In this document: positions 8,115-15,918 of the stretch, in pieces
Numbering within the stretch: position 1 is the first letter of the stretch
Layout: every line of letters starts with the position of its first letter
Source of the DNA: Cohnella mopanensis
GTDB lineage: Bacteria; Bacillota; Bacilli; Paenibacillales; Paenibacillaceae
Direction of reading: 5' to 3'
Assembly: GCF_022352055.1 (NCBI RefSeq)
Contig: NZ_JAKRWM010000001.1
Location: 434,001-498,000 of the forward strand
DNA: 64,000 nucleotides
Translations under genes and position numbers: made by a program
The notes under the pieces: generated by a model
The model's database searches: none
What the model was told of the DNA's origin: nothing
Seen by the model: only the letters and a program-made list of their open reading frames with translations

Positions 8115-9153
8115 GAAAATTGCGGTTCTAGTTGCGGGAAGCTGGGGAACGGCTTTATCCCGAGTGTTGGCTGATAATGGTCATGCGGTAACGCTCTGGA
8201 CGCGTAATGAAATGCAAGCGAATGAAATCAATCATCAGCGAACCAACGAGAAGTTCCTGCCGGGCGCGAAGTTGCCGGAAGGCATTAAAGCAACGACGGT
8301 GATGGCCGATGCGGTGACTCGAGCCGATGCCGTATTGTTTGTTGCCCCATCATCGGCGATGAGGGATGTCGCCCGTCAAGCGGCTCGTTATTTACATAAT
8401 GACGCTTTGGTCATTCATGCCACTAAGGGATTCGAAAGCGACAGCCTTAAGCGGATGTCCACGGTTCTCTCGGAGGAGCTTGGTCGGCCTGAAGATCGCG
8501 TTGTCGTCTTGTCCGGACCTAGCCACGCAGAAGAAGTCATTGATCGTCATCCGACGACGATCGTTGTCGCCTCCAAGGAAATCGCATGCGCCGAGGCGGC
8601 CCAGGATTTGTTCATGAACGAGTCTTATTTCCGGGTATACACGAATCCCGATCTTATCGGGGTTGAAACGGCAGGCGCAATCAAAAATATTATTGCGCTT
8701 GGTGCGGGGTTGTCGGATGGTCTCGGCTTCGGGGACAATGCCAAAGCCGCGTTGATTACGCGAGGCTTAACCGAAATCGCCCGTCTAGGCGCGGCGATGG
8801 GGGCAAATTCATTAACGTTCGCCGGTCTCGCCGGCGTAGGAGATTTGATCGTGACTTGCACGAGCCAGCATAGCCGGAATTGGAGAGCGGGATCCATGCT
8901 CGCGCAAGGTTTGCCGCTTGAAGAGGTGCTGGAGCGGATGGGCATGGTCGTAGAGGGCGTGAGGACGACGAAAGCGGCTCATGTGCTTGCGGGCAAGCAT
9001 AACGTTGAGATGCCCATCACGGATCAGTTATATGCCGTCCTGTTCGAAGGGAAGTCACCGGAGAAAGCCGTCGGCGCTCTCATGGGACGGGTACGTACGC
9101 ATGAGATCGAGGAAGTCGCCTCCACGTTCCAGAATAAATGGCTTAAAGGCTAA
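8104..9153 (+). CDS. gpsA: NAD(P)+-dependent glycerol-3-phosphate dehydrogenase, with altered nucleotide loop
   Basis: 349 residues from ATG 8104 (AAGGGTGA site just upstream; GTG 8095 is less likely). Reduces dihydroxyacetone phosphate to sn-glycerol-3-phosphate for lipid synthesis. Typical motifs: SWGTAL, the LSGPSHAEEV loop, ETAGAIKNIIALGAGLSDGLGFGDNAKAA in short form, and catalytic Lys in GAIKN. One oddity: the N-terminal strand reads AVLVAGSWG where the family has GAGSWG, so the first glycine of the GxGxxG dinucleotide loop is valine (codon GTT at 8131-8133). Everything else is intact and normal in length. Either a real substitution or a one-base sequence error. Confidence 0.95.
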   Translation: MEYKKIAVLVAGSWGTALSRVLADNGHAVTLWTRNEMQANEINHQRTNEKFLPGAKLPEGIKATTVMADAVTRADAVLFVAPSSAMRDVARQAARYLHNDALVIHATKGFESDSLKRMSTVLSEELGRPEDRVVVLSGPSHAEEVIDRHPTTIVVASKEIACAEAAQDLFMNESYFRVYTNPDLIGVETAGAIKNIIALGAGLSDGLGFGDNAKAALITRGLTEIARLGAAMGANSLTFAGLAGVGDLIVTCTSQHSRNWRAGSMLAQGLPLEEVLERMGMVVEGVRTTKAAHVLAGKHNVEMPITDQLYAVLFEGKSPEKAVGALMGRVRTHEIEEVASTFQNKWLKG

Positions 9154-9170
9154 ACAATAAACTAGCCCAC

Positions 9171-9198
9171 ACGCTTCAGCCTTTCTTCTCATAGGATG
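9171..9198 (+). promoter_or_regulatory. Possible sigma-K promoter of spoVIF
   Basis: An AC dinucleotide at 9171-9172 is 17 nt from CATAGGATG at 9190-9198, which resembles the sigma-K pattern (AC, about 16-17 nt, CATAnnnTA). The gene downstream is a late sporulation gene, which fits. The match is short and could be chance. Confidence 0.35.
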
Positions 9199-9226
9199 CA
9201 ATGCAAACATCCGGAGGAGGGGAAGC

Positions 9227-9499
9227 ATGGATAAGTTTCCTAAGGATCTTCTTGGCGCCGTGAACAAAAAAGCAGGAAAAAACATTTCCGAAAACTCGAT
9301 CAAAAAAATTGCCAGCAACGTCAATGCAGGTACGTTGCAAAGCGAAGCGCAGATTAAAGCTTTGATCAAGCAAGTATCGGCAATGGCCAACGTTCCCGTA
9401 TCCGAAGAAACGGTGAGAGAAATCGTTAGCGCGGTCAAGAAAAGCGGCATGAACTTGAACAGTCTGGAGTCGCTGGTCAAAATGATGATCAAGAAATGA
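9227..9499 (+). CDS. spoVIF: Stage VI sporulation protein F
   Basis: 90 residues, lysine-rich and helical, no membrane segment. The pattern of an N-terminal DLLGAVNKKAGKNISENSIKKIAS, a central LIKQVSAMANVPVSEETVREIV and a hydrophobic C-terminus LESLVKMMIKK fits the SpoVIF family, which in B. subtilis acts late in the mother cell during coat assembly. A GGAGGAGGGG site at 9212-9221 precedes ATG 9227. It lies after gpsA but is probably transcribed separately, since a sigma-K-like element occurs in the gap. Confidence 0.8.
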   Translation: MDKFPKDLLGAVNKKAGKNISENSIKKIASNVNAGTLQSEAQIKALIKQVSAMANVPVSEETVREIVSAVKKSGMNLNSLESLVKMMIKK

Positions 9500-9501
9500 G
9501 A

Positions 9502-9546
9502 AAAGATGCCCCTCTTCGGCTGTTTCAGCCAAGGGAGGGCATCTTT
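9502..9546. terminator. Bidirectional terminator between spoVIF and the - strand membrane gene
   Basis: Stem AAAGATGCCC (9502-9511) with GGGCATCTTT (9537-9546), extended by CTT/AAG pairs; A-tract on the left and T-tract on the right allow it to act on both converging transcripts. Confidence 0.88.
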
Positions 9547-9556
9547 CTTTGGCGAT

Positions 9557-10045
9557 TTATGGGCGTTGCGCGAATCTTAGCGGGATTGTCCAAGCCGCTG
9601 CGACCGCGAGTACGATCCATAGGATATCCATGGCATCGAAAGCATCGCTAAAGCGGATTGCATATTCGGAATTATTAAGCAAATCGGACATGCCGAGCTT
9701 GTCCAACTCTTCGATGATGTCTTGTTTCACAAGATAGAAAGTGATGTACTTACCGGCGATTACGCCTGCAAGAGCAAATATAACTGCAATGATTTGATGG
9801 GATTGCGTAATGTTTTTCTTGGCCAAGAACGCTACGGCAATACCGACTAAAGCTCCTACCCCTGATGCAAGAATGCCTAATTCATAATTTCCGTAATAAG
9901 CAATCAGCGCCCAGACGACTGCTCCTGCAAGAGCGGACACGATTGCCCCCCCTACGATTAAGGCCATTGAAGCGGGTTGTTGCTGTTGATTCACCGGGAT
10001 TAACTCGGCTTCGAGATTTTGTTGCGTTTCCAATTGATCACCCAT
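9557..10045 (-). CDS. Hypothetical membrane protein
   Basis: 162 residues read leftward from ATG 10045. A Gln-rich soluble N-terminus (residues 1-26) precedes hydrophobic segments at about 27-48, 53-74, 83-104 and 138-158, so four membrane spans. Glycine and alanine are frequent in the first two (GGAIVSALAGAVVW, GILASGVGALVGIAVAF). I do not recognise the family. It is one of only two genes on the - strand; its 5' end faces the yphE promoter, and no good ribosome site is visible directly before ATG. Confidence 0.65.
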   Translation of the reverse strand: MGDQLETQQNLEAELIPVNQQQQPASMALIVGGAIVSALAGAVVWALIAYYGNYELGILASGVGALVGIAVAFLAKKNITQSHQIIAVIFALAGVIAGKYITFYLVKQDIIEELDKLGMSDLLNNSEYAIRFSDAFDAMDILWIVLAVAAAWTIPLRFAQRP

Positions 10046-10147
10046 TTCTATGTAGTAAAAACTTCCAAGAAGTAATATTCTACATTTTCCGATATTTTCC
10101 TCCTTTATTCGATAGATGTTTTTTAGAATGATGATTACGGTGTATTT

Positions 10148-10176
10148 TTGTCATAACAAGCTGTGAATGGTATAAT
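10148..10176 (+). promoter_or_regulatory. Sigma-A promoter upstream of yphE
   Basis: TTGTCA (10148-10153), 17-nt spacer, TATAAT (10171-10176): five of six and six of six consensus bases with ideal spacing, 42 nt before the yphE start codon. Confidence 0.85.
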
Positions 10177-10218
10177 GTTATGCATTTGAGTCAGTCTACG
10201 AGACGGAGGATGACATAG

Positions 10219-10434
10219 ATGTACATGATGTCGCAATTATTCGCGGCTGCCAAGCTGGATCCGATGAGCAAAATGTGGGTTTCCATGATCGGGATCGGTT
10301 TAATGGTGCTAGCGGCACTTATTATTACATACGCAAGAAGCAAGACCAAAGGATGGGTTCGACTCGTTCTGACTTTAGTTGCTATTGTTATGCTTATTTA
10401 TGGAATGATCTGCGGACTATTATCTCTAGTGTAA
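10219..10434 (+). CDS. yphE: Small membrane protein, DUF2768/YphE-like
   Basis: 71 residues with two hydrophobic segments (about 22-38, GIGLMVLAALIITYA, and 46-68, VRLVLTLVAIVMLIYGMICGLL) joined by a basic turn (RSKTKGW). Position between gpsA/spoVIF and the YphF-like lipoprotein, size and topology match B. subtilis yphE (DUF2768). Function unknown. GGAGGA at 10205-10210 sets ATG 10219. It is the first gene after a strong sigma-A promoter and may be cotranscribed with the ferredoxin gene 24 nt downstream. Confidence 0.68.
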   Translation: MYMMSQLFAAAKLDPMSKMWVSMIGIGLMVLAALIITYARSKTKGWVRLVLTLVAIVMLIYGMICGLLSLV

Positions 10435-10458
10435 ATTACGGATACGGAGGGCATTTGC

Positions 10459-10752
10459 TTGATTACTTTAACTGGACGAACCCTCACCAAAAGCGTCGAT
10501 ACCGGAATCGGCCAAAGCTTACTGCAGCTCGCCCAAGGGACTTCGATAGATTGGCAGTTCAATTGCTCTAGAGGGACTTGCGCGAAATGCAGATGTTTGA
10601 TCCATGAGGGAGCGCATTTGTTGTCGGAAGTCAGCGATGCCGAATGGGATCGGCTAGGACCGGATGAGCTGGACGCGGGTTATCGGCTGGGCTGCCAGGC
10701 TATTGTCTTTAAAGACGGGGATATTAAAGCAACGAACAAAACTTATTTCTAA
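10459..10752 (+). CDS. 2Fe-2S ferredoxin-type protein (first of two)
   Basis: 97 residues from TTG 10459 (GGAGG upstream). The cluster ligands are visible as C-x4-C-x2-C (NCSRGTCAKCRC) near residues 35-43 and a fourth Cys in LGCQA near residue 79. A fifth Cys directly follows the third pair. The fold is the plant/adrenodoxin type beta-grasp with an N-terminal ITLTGRTL strand. It carries single electrons; the partner is unknown. It is one of two such proteins flanking a nucleotidyltransferase-like gene. Confidence 0.87.
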   Translation: MITLTGRTLTKSVDTGIGQSLLQLAQGTSIDWQFNCSRGTCAKCRCLIHEGAHLLSEVSDAEWDRLGPDELDAGYRLGCQAIVFKDGDIKATNKTYF

Positions 10753-10801
10753 CATTACTGAGTCTTATTGAATTTTCGCTTACAGAATGGAAGTGGCCCT
10801 T

Positions 10802-11407
10802 ATGCGAAGAGATTGGCCGATGTCCGCACTTGCCCGTATTGCGGCAACGCTCGACAATTGCGATGCGCGTTGGGTAGTCGGAGGAAGTACAGGGCTAGCG
10901 CTTAGGGGAGCCCGATTGGATCGTGCGCCTCGAGATCTGGATATCTACGTGGATAACGATGACGTGATGTCCATTCATAAGAAATTGGATGCCTATGCAA
11001 TCGATGGACCGCAGGAGAATACAACGGAAAGATATCATTCTACGCTGTCGCATTATAGCATCTCCGATTCGATGGTCGAGTTGGTCGGGAGCTTTCGGGT
11101 ATCGGCTTTGCATAGTATGTATACGACCGAAGTGAGCGATTTCTTATATCCTTACAGTGATAGAGTCGAGGTAGAGGGGTACGAAGTCCCCATAGTTCCG
11201 CTTGGCCATGAACTCATTTTTAATTTGCTTAGGGAGCGTCAAGACAGAGCGATCGTCGCGGGCGGTCTCATTTCCCACGATCCGCAGAGACATTTGCCCT
11301 TGCTTCAGCAGCTTCTTGGCCGGAATACAATAACGAATGCCATTGCTGAAGAGGCCTTGAGATTAGCGGGCGTAAACAAGGCGTTCTCTCCGAAGGAGTC
11401 GCTATGA
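10802..11407 (+). CDS. Nucleotidyltransferase-fold protein
   Basis: 201 residues from ATG 10802 (GGAAGTGG just upstream; ATG 10787 is the alternative). Residues ~22-52 carry the minimal nucleotidyltransferase signature: WVVGGSTGLALRG, then RDLDIYVD, which supplies the GG and DxD elements. The rest (VELVGSFRVSAL, VPIVPLGHELIFNLLRERQDR) resembles bacterial minimal transferases and toxin/antitoxin-like members with the catalytic core but no clear third carboxylate that I can assign. Substrate unknown. It overlaps the second ferredoxin by ATGA, so the two are coupled. No partner HEPN gene is adjacent. Confidence 0.68.
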   Translation: MRRDWPMSALARIAATLDNCDARWVVGGSTGLALRGARLDRAPRDLDIYVDNDDVMSIHKKLDAYAIDGPQENTTERYHSTLSHYSISDSMVELVGSFRVSALHSMYTTEVSDFLYPYSDRVEVEGYEVPIVPLGHELIFNLLRERQDRAIVAGGLISHDPQRHLPLLQQLLGRNTITNAIAEEALRLAGVNKAFSPKESL

Positions 11408-11763
11408 CAAATTCAATTAAGATCACCTTTCTTCCGGATGACAGATCGGTATCGGTCAGATCCGGGACGACGCTACTAGACGCTTCCCGACGTGCCGGGG
11501 TTGCCATAAGAACACGCTGCGGTGGCGTTGCGGGTTGCCTTATGTGCAAAGTGAATGTTGCGGAAGACCAGAAGGGGTTTCTCCAGCCCCCGACATTAGC
11601 CGAAACGCGTAAGCTTGGCTCCATGCTCTCCGAAGGAGTTCGACTTTCCTGCCAAGCGCGGGTTAAAGGCGATGTTACGGTTACGGTGCCGGAAGACCCG
11701 CTAAAAGCGGCCATTCGCAAAAAGTTGGCCGAACAGCAGGAAGATGAGGATTGGTTTAAGTGA
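11404..11763 (+). CDS. 2Fe-2S ferredoxin-type protein (second of two)
   Basis: 119 residues; ATG 11404 overlaps the previous stop (ATGA). Beta-grasp ferredoxin with C-x5-C-x2-C (RCGGVAGCLMCKV) near residues 39-48 and the fourth ligand in LSCQAR near residue 82. The first spacing is x5, as in adrenodoxin-type and some FdxB-like ferredoxins, against x4 in the upstream paralogue, so the two are not a recent duplication. A charged C-terminal helix (AAIRKKLAEQQEDEDWFK) is extra. Electron partner unknown. Confidence 0.88.
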   Translation: MTNSIKITFLPDDRSVSVRSGTTLLDASRRAGVAIRTRCGGVAGCLMCKVNVAEDQKGFLQPPTLAETRKLGSMLSEGVRLSCQARVKGDVTVTVPEDPLKAAIRKKLAEQQEDEDWFK

Positions 11764-11789
11764 ATCAGAGAGTTACAGGAGGACTATTC

Positions 11790-12521
11790 ATGAAGCTGCG
11801 TCAACTTCCTAGAGCCCTTACTTTGGGGCTGCTGAGCATAATGATCTTATCGTTGACCGGGTGCTTGTATCCGGAAGACCAGACGCCGGGCGGACAAGCT
11901 TCGGCAAGGGAAGCGGTATTAACAGTCCAGGATGCGACCGAGCGTTATCAGTCGCAAACCTCGCTGTTGCCGATCCAGAATGCCAAAGAATCCGTACCCG
12001 TCTACGAAAAATATAAAGTGGATCTTGGGAAACTCAAGCGAATGGGGTATATAGCCCAAATTCCGGCAGCCGCCTTCGAGAATGGCGGTTCCTATCAGTT
12101 TCTGATCATTGACGAAGAAACGGATCCGAAAGTTAAGCTGCTTGATCTGGTGGTGTTCCAAACGGTTAACGATGTTCAGAAGAAGGTGGACGAATATCGT
12201 TCAAGCCATGGTGATCGTATTCCGAAGGGCGACGAGCTGTATCCTGGGTTTTCCGTAATCAACTTCAAGGAGTTAGGGATGAAAGCTCCTAACATTCAAA
12301 GTATGTATTCCCGGCAAACCTTGAACTTCCTCGTGAACGATCAAGGACAAGCATACGTCGATTATGGCATCGATATTGCGACTGCCGTGAAAAAGGCACA
12401 AACGGAGCCCCAACCGAATGAAGATTTAAGGAAAGTGCTCGTCGATGCTTCTTATTACGTTCCGGTTCGTTCCCCGGTTTATCATTGGATGGAGGGGGAA
12501 CCCCGCGCCGTTAACGATTGA
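11790..12521 (+). CDS. yphF: Lipoprotein, YphF-like
   Basis: 243 residues from ATG 11790 with AGGAGG at 11778-11783; a GTG at 11760 in frame is not preferred. A signal peptide (basic KLRQLPR, hydrophobic core, lipobox SLTGC) predicts lipidation at about Cys-22 and attachment to the outer face of the membrane. The mature part is mixed alpha/beta with no motif that I recognise. Position just before spoIVA and length match B. subtilis yphF, function unknown. Confidence 0.7.
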   Translation: MKLRQLPRALTLGLLSIMILSLTGCLYPEDQTPGGQASAREAVLTVQDATERYQSQTSLLPIQNAKESVPVYEKYKVDLGKLKRMGYIAQIPAAAFENGGSYQFLIIDEETDPKVKLLDLVVFQTVNDVQKKVDEYRSSHGDRIPKGDELYPGFSVINFKELGMKAPNIQSMYSRQTLNFLVNDQGQAYVDYGIDIATAVKKAQTEPQPNEDLRKVLVDASYYVPVRSPVYHWMEGEPRAVND

Positions 12522-12541
12522 ACCCATTAAACAGTTAAATG

Positions 12542-12590
12542 CCGTATACCCGGGTCTTATCGACCTTCAGGGGATGCGGTTTTTTTGTTT
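12542..12590 (+). terminator. Probable intrinsic terminator after the YphF-like gene
   Basis: An imperfect stem pairs GCCGTATACCC with GGGGATGCGGT (several G-T pairs) and is followed by seven T. Weaker than the others in the window. Confidence 0.5.
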
Positions 12591-12732
12591 GCGCGGAGTC
12601 TAGCATTATTTTTAACGAAAAAGATTAAAGGAGTAGACATACGTCTCTCTCTTCTTTCATATGCTCATGGGGGAAACAACAGGGGCGCTGGCGGGCGTAA
12701 GTCGGCAGGGCAAACATTTTGTGCGGTTAGCG

Positions 12733-12760
12733 TCATAATTGTGACGTTTGCACATACAAT
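12733..12760 (+). promoter_or_regulatory. Sigma-E promoter of spoIVA
   Basis: TCATAAT at 12733-12739 (six of seven against KMATATT), a 13-nt spacer, and CATACAAT at 12753-12760, a full match to the sigma-E -10 element CATACAMT. The expected transcription start is near 12767, about 75 nt before the GTG start of spoIVA. spoIVA is a known sigma-E gene in B. subtilis. Confidence 0.85.
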
Positions 12761-12842
12761 GTTACCAGTCCAAGTTCGTGTACGAGTTCCGCCCTGAAGG
12801 CGGGTCACGAAAGTTTCGCGATTACGATGGGAGGGAATCTCA

Positions 12843-14321
12843 GTGGAAAAAGTGGACATTTTCAAAGATATTGCCGAACGCACCGGCGGTGATATCTACC
12901 TCGGGGTCGTGGGTGCCGTCCGTACGGGCAAATCGACCTTTATTAAACGGTTTATGGAAACCGTTGTACTTCCTAATATTGCGCATGAAGCGGACAGGGT
13001 CCGCGCGATTGACGAACTGCCGCAAAGCGCCGCAGGCCGGACGATTATGACGACCGAGCCCAAGTTCGTACCGAATAATGCGGTTCAACTAAAGGTAGCG
13101 GAAGGGCTGGAAGTTAACGTACGGCTTGTGGATTGCGTCGGATATACCGTCGATGGGGCGAAAGGCTTCGAAGACGAGGGTGGCCCGCGTATGATCACGA
13201 CGCCTTGGTTCGAGGATCCGATCCCGTTCCAGGAAGCTGCCGAGATCGGTACGCGTAAAGTCATTCAAGAGCATTCAACGCTTGGCGTAGTCGTCACGAC
13301 GGACGGTTCGATCGCAGAAATCCCGCGCAGCTCTTACATTGATGCTGAGGAACGGGTCGTTAACGAATTAAAAGAAGTCGGCAAACCGTTCGTATTGATC
13401 GTGAACTCCGCACGGCCCAAGAGCGAAGAAGCTCAAGCTCTTCGCAATGAGCTGGCGATCAAATACGATATTCCCGTCATGGCGGTAAGCGCTGCAACGA
13501 TGGGAGAAGAGGAAGTCATCGGCGTCCTTCGCGAAGTGCTGTATGAGTTCCCCGTACATGAAGTGAACGTTAATCTCCCAAGCTGGGTAATGGTACTTAA
13601 TGAAGGCCACTGGCTCCGTTCAAGCTACGAGAATTCCGTGCGCGAAACCGTCAAGGACATTCGCCGTCTGCGCGATGTCGAGCGGGTAGTCGCGCAATTC
13701 ATGGAATACGATTTCGTGGCTCGCGCCGGTCTCAGCGGGATGAATATGGGTCAAGGGGTCGCGGAAATCGATTTGTACGCTCCCGACGAGCTGTACGATA
13801 AAATTCTGATGGAAGTGGTCGGAACCGAGATACGCGGCAAGGATCATCTTCTCCAACTCATGCAGGAGTTTTCCCATGCGAAACGGGAGTACGACCGATT
13901 CGCGGAAGCGCTTGAGATGGTGAAGACGACGGGGTACGGTATCGCAGCTCCGTCGCTTGCGGAGATGGTGCTCGACGAACCAGAGCTCATTCGCCAAGGC
14001 TCTCGTTTCGGCGTGAGGCTGAAAGCGACTGCTCCATCGATTCATATGATCCGGGTTGACGTCGAATCCGAATTTGCTCCGATCATCGGTACGGAGAAGC
14101 AGAGCGAGGAGCTCGTTCGTTATCTGATGCAGGATTTCGAGAAAGATCCGATCAAGATTTGGGAATCCGATATTTTCGGGCGCTCCTTGCATTCGATCGT
14201 CAGGGAAGGCATTCAAGGCAAAATTGCGATGATGCCGGACAATGCCCGTTACAAGCTGCAGGAAACGCTTGGACGGATTATTAACGAAGGCTCGGGCGGA
14301 TTAATCGCTATTATCTTGTAA
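12843..14321 (+). CDS. spoIVA: Stage IV sporulation protein A, coat morphogenetic ATPase
   Basis: 492 residues, the usual family length, starting at GTG 12843 behind GGGAGGG. SpoIVA polymerises by ATP hydrolysis on the outer forespore membrane in the mother cell and forms the base layer for the spore coat. The P-loop is GAVRTGKST at residues ~23-31; LVDCVGYTVDGAKG follows in the TRAFAC-like region. The middle and C-terminal domains end in GGLIAIIL, typical of the family's short hydrophobic anchoring tail. Own sigma-E promoter and terminator, so monocistronic. Confidence 0.98.
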   Translation: MEKVDIFKDIAERTGGDIYLGVVGAVRTGKSTFIKRFMETVVLPNIAHEADRVRAIDELPQSAAGRTIMTTEPKFVPNNAVQLKVAEGLEVNVRLVDCVGYTVDGAKGFEDEGGPRMITTPWFEDPIPFQEAAEIGTRKVIQEHSTLGVVVTTDGSIAEIPRSSYIDAEERVVNELKEVGKPFVLIVNSARPKSEEAQALRNELAIKYDIPVMAVSAATMGEEEVIGVLREVLYEFPVHEVNVNLPSWVMVLNEGHWLRSSYENSVRETVKDIRRLRDVERVVAQFMEYDFVARAGLSGMNMGQGVAEIDLYAPDELYDKILMEVVGTEIRGKDHLLQLMQEFSHAKREYDRFAEALEMVKTTGYGIAAPSLAEMVLDEPELIRQGSRFGVRLKATAPSIHMIRVDVESEFAPIIGTEKQSEELVRYLMQDFEKDPIKIWESDIFGRSLHSIVREGIQGKIAMMPDNARYKLQETLGRIINEGSGGLIAIIL

Positions 14322-14333
14322 CGAAATATAAGA

Positions 14334-14387
14334 AGCGCCAAGCGCTAGCGGAATGGGATTGCCGCTAATGCGCTTGGCGCTTTTTTC
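14334..14387 (+). terminator. Strong intrinsic terminator after spoIVA
   Basis: Twelve-bp outer stem AGCGCCAAGCGC / GCGCTTGGCGCT (14334-14345 with 14370-14381) with an inner TAGCGG / CCGCTA stem, followed by six T. Confidence 0.95.
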
Positions 14388-14597
14388 GACGTTCGCGGAG
14401 AGCTTGAGAAAAATTGAATGAGCCAGAAGGAAATGTAAGCATTTACGCGATGTCGATTCTCGTAATTTCCTCGTATTATCCTTGTCAGCGCTGTAGAAAT
14501 GCCCTAGAATGATGGATGTTGCCTTTTTGAGACTCTATTCTATATTTGAAGCGAATCTCCTTATTTTCATAGATTTTCATTAATTCTTAAAAACCGA

Positions 14598-14626
14598 TTG
14601 ACATACTCGGATTAACCGTTTATAGT
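14598..14626 (+). promoter_or_regulatory. Sigma-A promoter of the sugar ABC transporter operon
   Basis: TTGACA (14598-14603), 17-nt spacer, TATAGT (14621-14626). The stretch 14388-14597 before it holds no gene; the only notable item is a short inverted repeat GTAAGCATTTAC at about 14435-14446 that resembles half of a catabolite operator but lacks its central CG. Confidence 0.88.
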
Positions 14627-14670
14627 AATTTTATCATATTAGGCAAGAGAGAATGGGGAGGCAGATTAAG

Positions 14671-15804
14671 TTGACACAAAGAAAATTCAAAGGCACTTGG
14701 CTCGCATTGGCACTCGTATTCGTATTGGTGCTTGCGGCTTGCGGCAATAAGGAAGAGAAAAATGCTGAAAGCTCCGCTCCGGCATCGGCTACATCATCCG
14801 CATCATCCGAACCTTCGGAAAGCGCATCTTCCGTGGATGCGTTGAAAGGCAAGAAAATCGCACTCGTTATGCGTTTCAACACAGGAACATTTTCCGCTCA
14901 ATACGTTGACGGAGTAAAGAAACAAGTCGAGAAATTCGGAGGACAAGTAACGGTTCTAGCTTCCGAGAACGATTTGGCCAAAATGTCCGCTAACCTGGAT
15001 TCCGCCGTTAACCAGAAGTTCGATGGTATTCTAATCGATCACGGCGATGCAGCAGCTCTTACGAACGGTTTGAACAAAGCCAAAGAAGCTGGAATTCCAA
15101 TCGTGGCATTCGATTCCGGTCTTCAATCGTTCGAAGGCATTACGAACCTTGCGCAGAACGATCAGCAATTAGCGGAGTTCACCCTTGAGAAACTTGCTGA
15201 AGAAGCAGGCGGTAAAGGGAACATCGTTAAAGTATGGGTAGCGGGATTCCCTCCAATGGAGAGCCGTCAAATTTCTTACAAAGCTTTCACGCAGAAATAT
15301 CCGGACATCAAAGAAATCGCTGCTTTTGGCGATGCAAGCAACCCGCAATTGGACACGCAGAATAAACTGGAAGCGGTCTTGAAACAATATCCGAACAAAG
15401 GCGATATCACGGCTGTTTGGGCAGCATGGGATGAATTCGCTAAAGGCGCAGCTAATGCCATCAAGCAAGCTGGCCGCGATGAAATCAAAGTATACGGCAT
15501 CGATCTTAGCGACGAAGATTTGAAAATGATTCAAGATCCGACTAGCCCGTGGGTTGCTTCCGCAGCGGTTGATCCGACTTCGATCGGAACCGTGCAAGTA
15601 AGATTCTTGTACCAAAAACTCAATGGCGACACGACTGAACCGGTCGTTCAGCTTGAACCGGTATTCGTACACCGCGATGCTCTTCCGAAAGACAAAGTCA
15701 TTACGACCGCTGAGCTTTCCCAGTATGTTGAAGGATGGGGCAGCAGCGATCTTGGAAATACCGATTACCTGAAAGAACTTGAAGCTTCCGTTGGAGCGAA
15801 ATAA
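14671..15804 (+). CDS. Sugar ABC transporter substrate-binding lipoprotein (RbsB-like)
   Basis: 377 residues from TTG 14671, set by GGGGAGG at 14655-14661; ATG 14653 would sit on that site. A signal peptide with lipobox VLAAC predicts a lipoprotein, then a Ser/Ala-rich linker (about residues 28-55). The binding domain starts KGKKIALVMRFNTGTFSAQYVDGVKK and continues with DGILIDHG, GIPIVAFDSG and VYGIDLSDEDLKMI, the pattern of the type-1 periplasmic fold for ribose/galactose-like sugars. Substrate cannot be read from the sequence. It is first in a three-gene importer operon; a hairpin after it suggests higher expression than the later genes. Confidence 0.9.
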   Translation: MTQRKFKGTWLALALVFVLVLAACGNKEEKNAESSAPASATSSASSEPSESASSVDALKGKKIALVMRFNTGTFSAQYVDGVKKQVEKFGGQVTVLASENDLAKMSANLDSAVNQKFDGILIDHGDAAALTNGLNKAKEAGIPIVAFDSGLQSFEGITNLAQNDQQLAEFTLEKLAEEAGGKGNIVKVWVAGFPPMESRQISYKAFTQKYPDIKEIAAFGDASNPQLDTQNKLEAVLKQYPNKGDITAVWAAWDEFAKGAANAIKQAGRDEIKVYGIDLSDEDLKMIQDPTSPWVASAAVDPTSIGTVQVRFLYQKLNGDTTEPVVQLEPVFVHRDALPKDKVITTAELSQYVEGWGSSDLGNTDYLKELEASVGAK

Positions 15805-15836
15805 TCGGATACGATTATCGTAAGGTTAGGCATGGC

Positions 15837-15864
15837 ACGGCGCGGATATTAACCGCGCCGTTTC
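15837..15864 (+). terminator. Hairpin between binding-protein and ATPase genes
   Basis: Perfect stem ACGGCGCGG / CCGCGCCGT (15837-15845 with 15853-15861) followed by only two further T. Probably a leaky terminator or mRNA-stabilising hairpin, as is common after binding-protein genes. Confidence 0.6.
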
Positions 15865-15918
15865 CTGCTGTCAGTAGCCCATTCCATAATGCTCTATCCG
15901 GAAAGGAGACGGCCACCG

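Noticed and set aside
12585..12797. 70-codon + strand frame between the YphF-like gene and spoIVA
   Set aside because: It runs over a terminator tail and the sigma-E promoter, has no ribosome site and its sequence is low in protein-like character.
13620..14216. 198-codon - strand frame inside spoIVA
   Set aside because: Antisense to conserved coding sequence, no start signal, composition typical of a shadow frame.
14433..14447. Catabolite operator upstream of the sugar ABC operon
   Set aside because: GTAAGCATTTAC is a short palindrome but lacks the central CG needed for CcpA sites, and it is about 150 nt upstream of the promoter.
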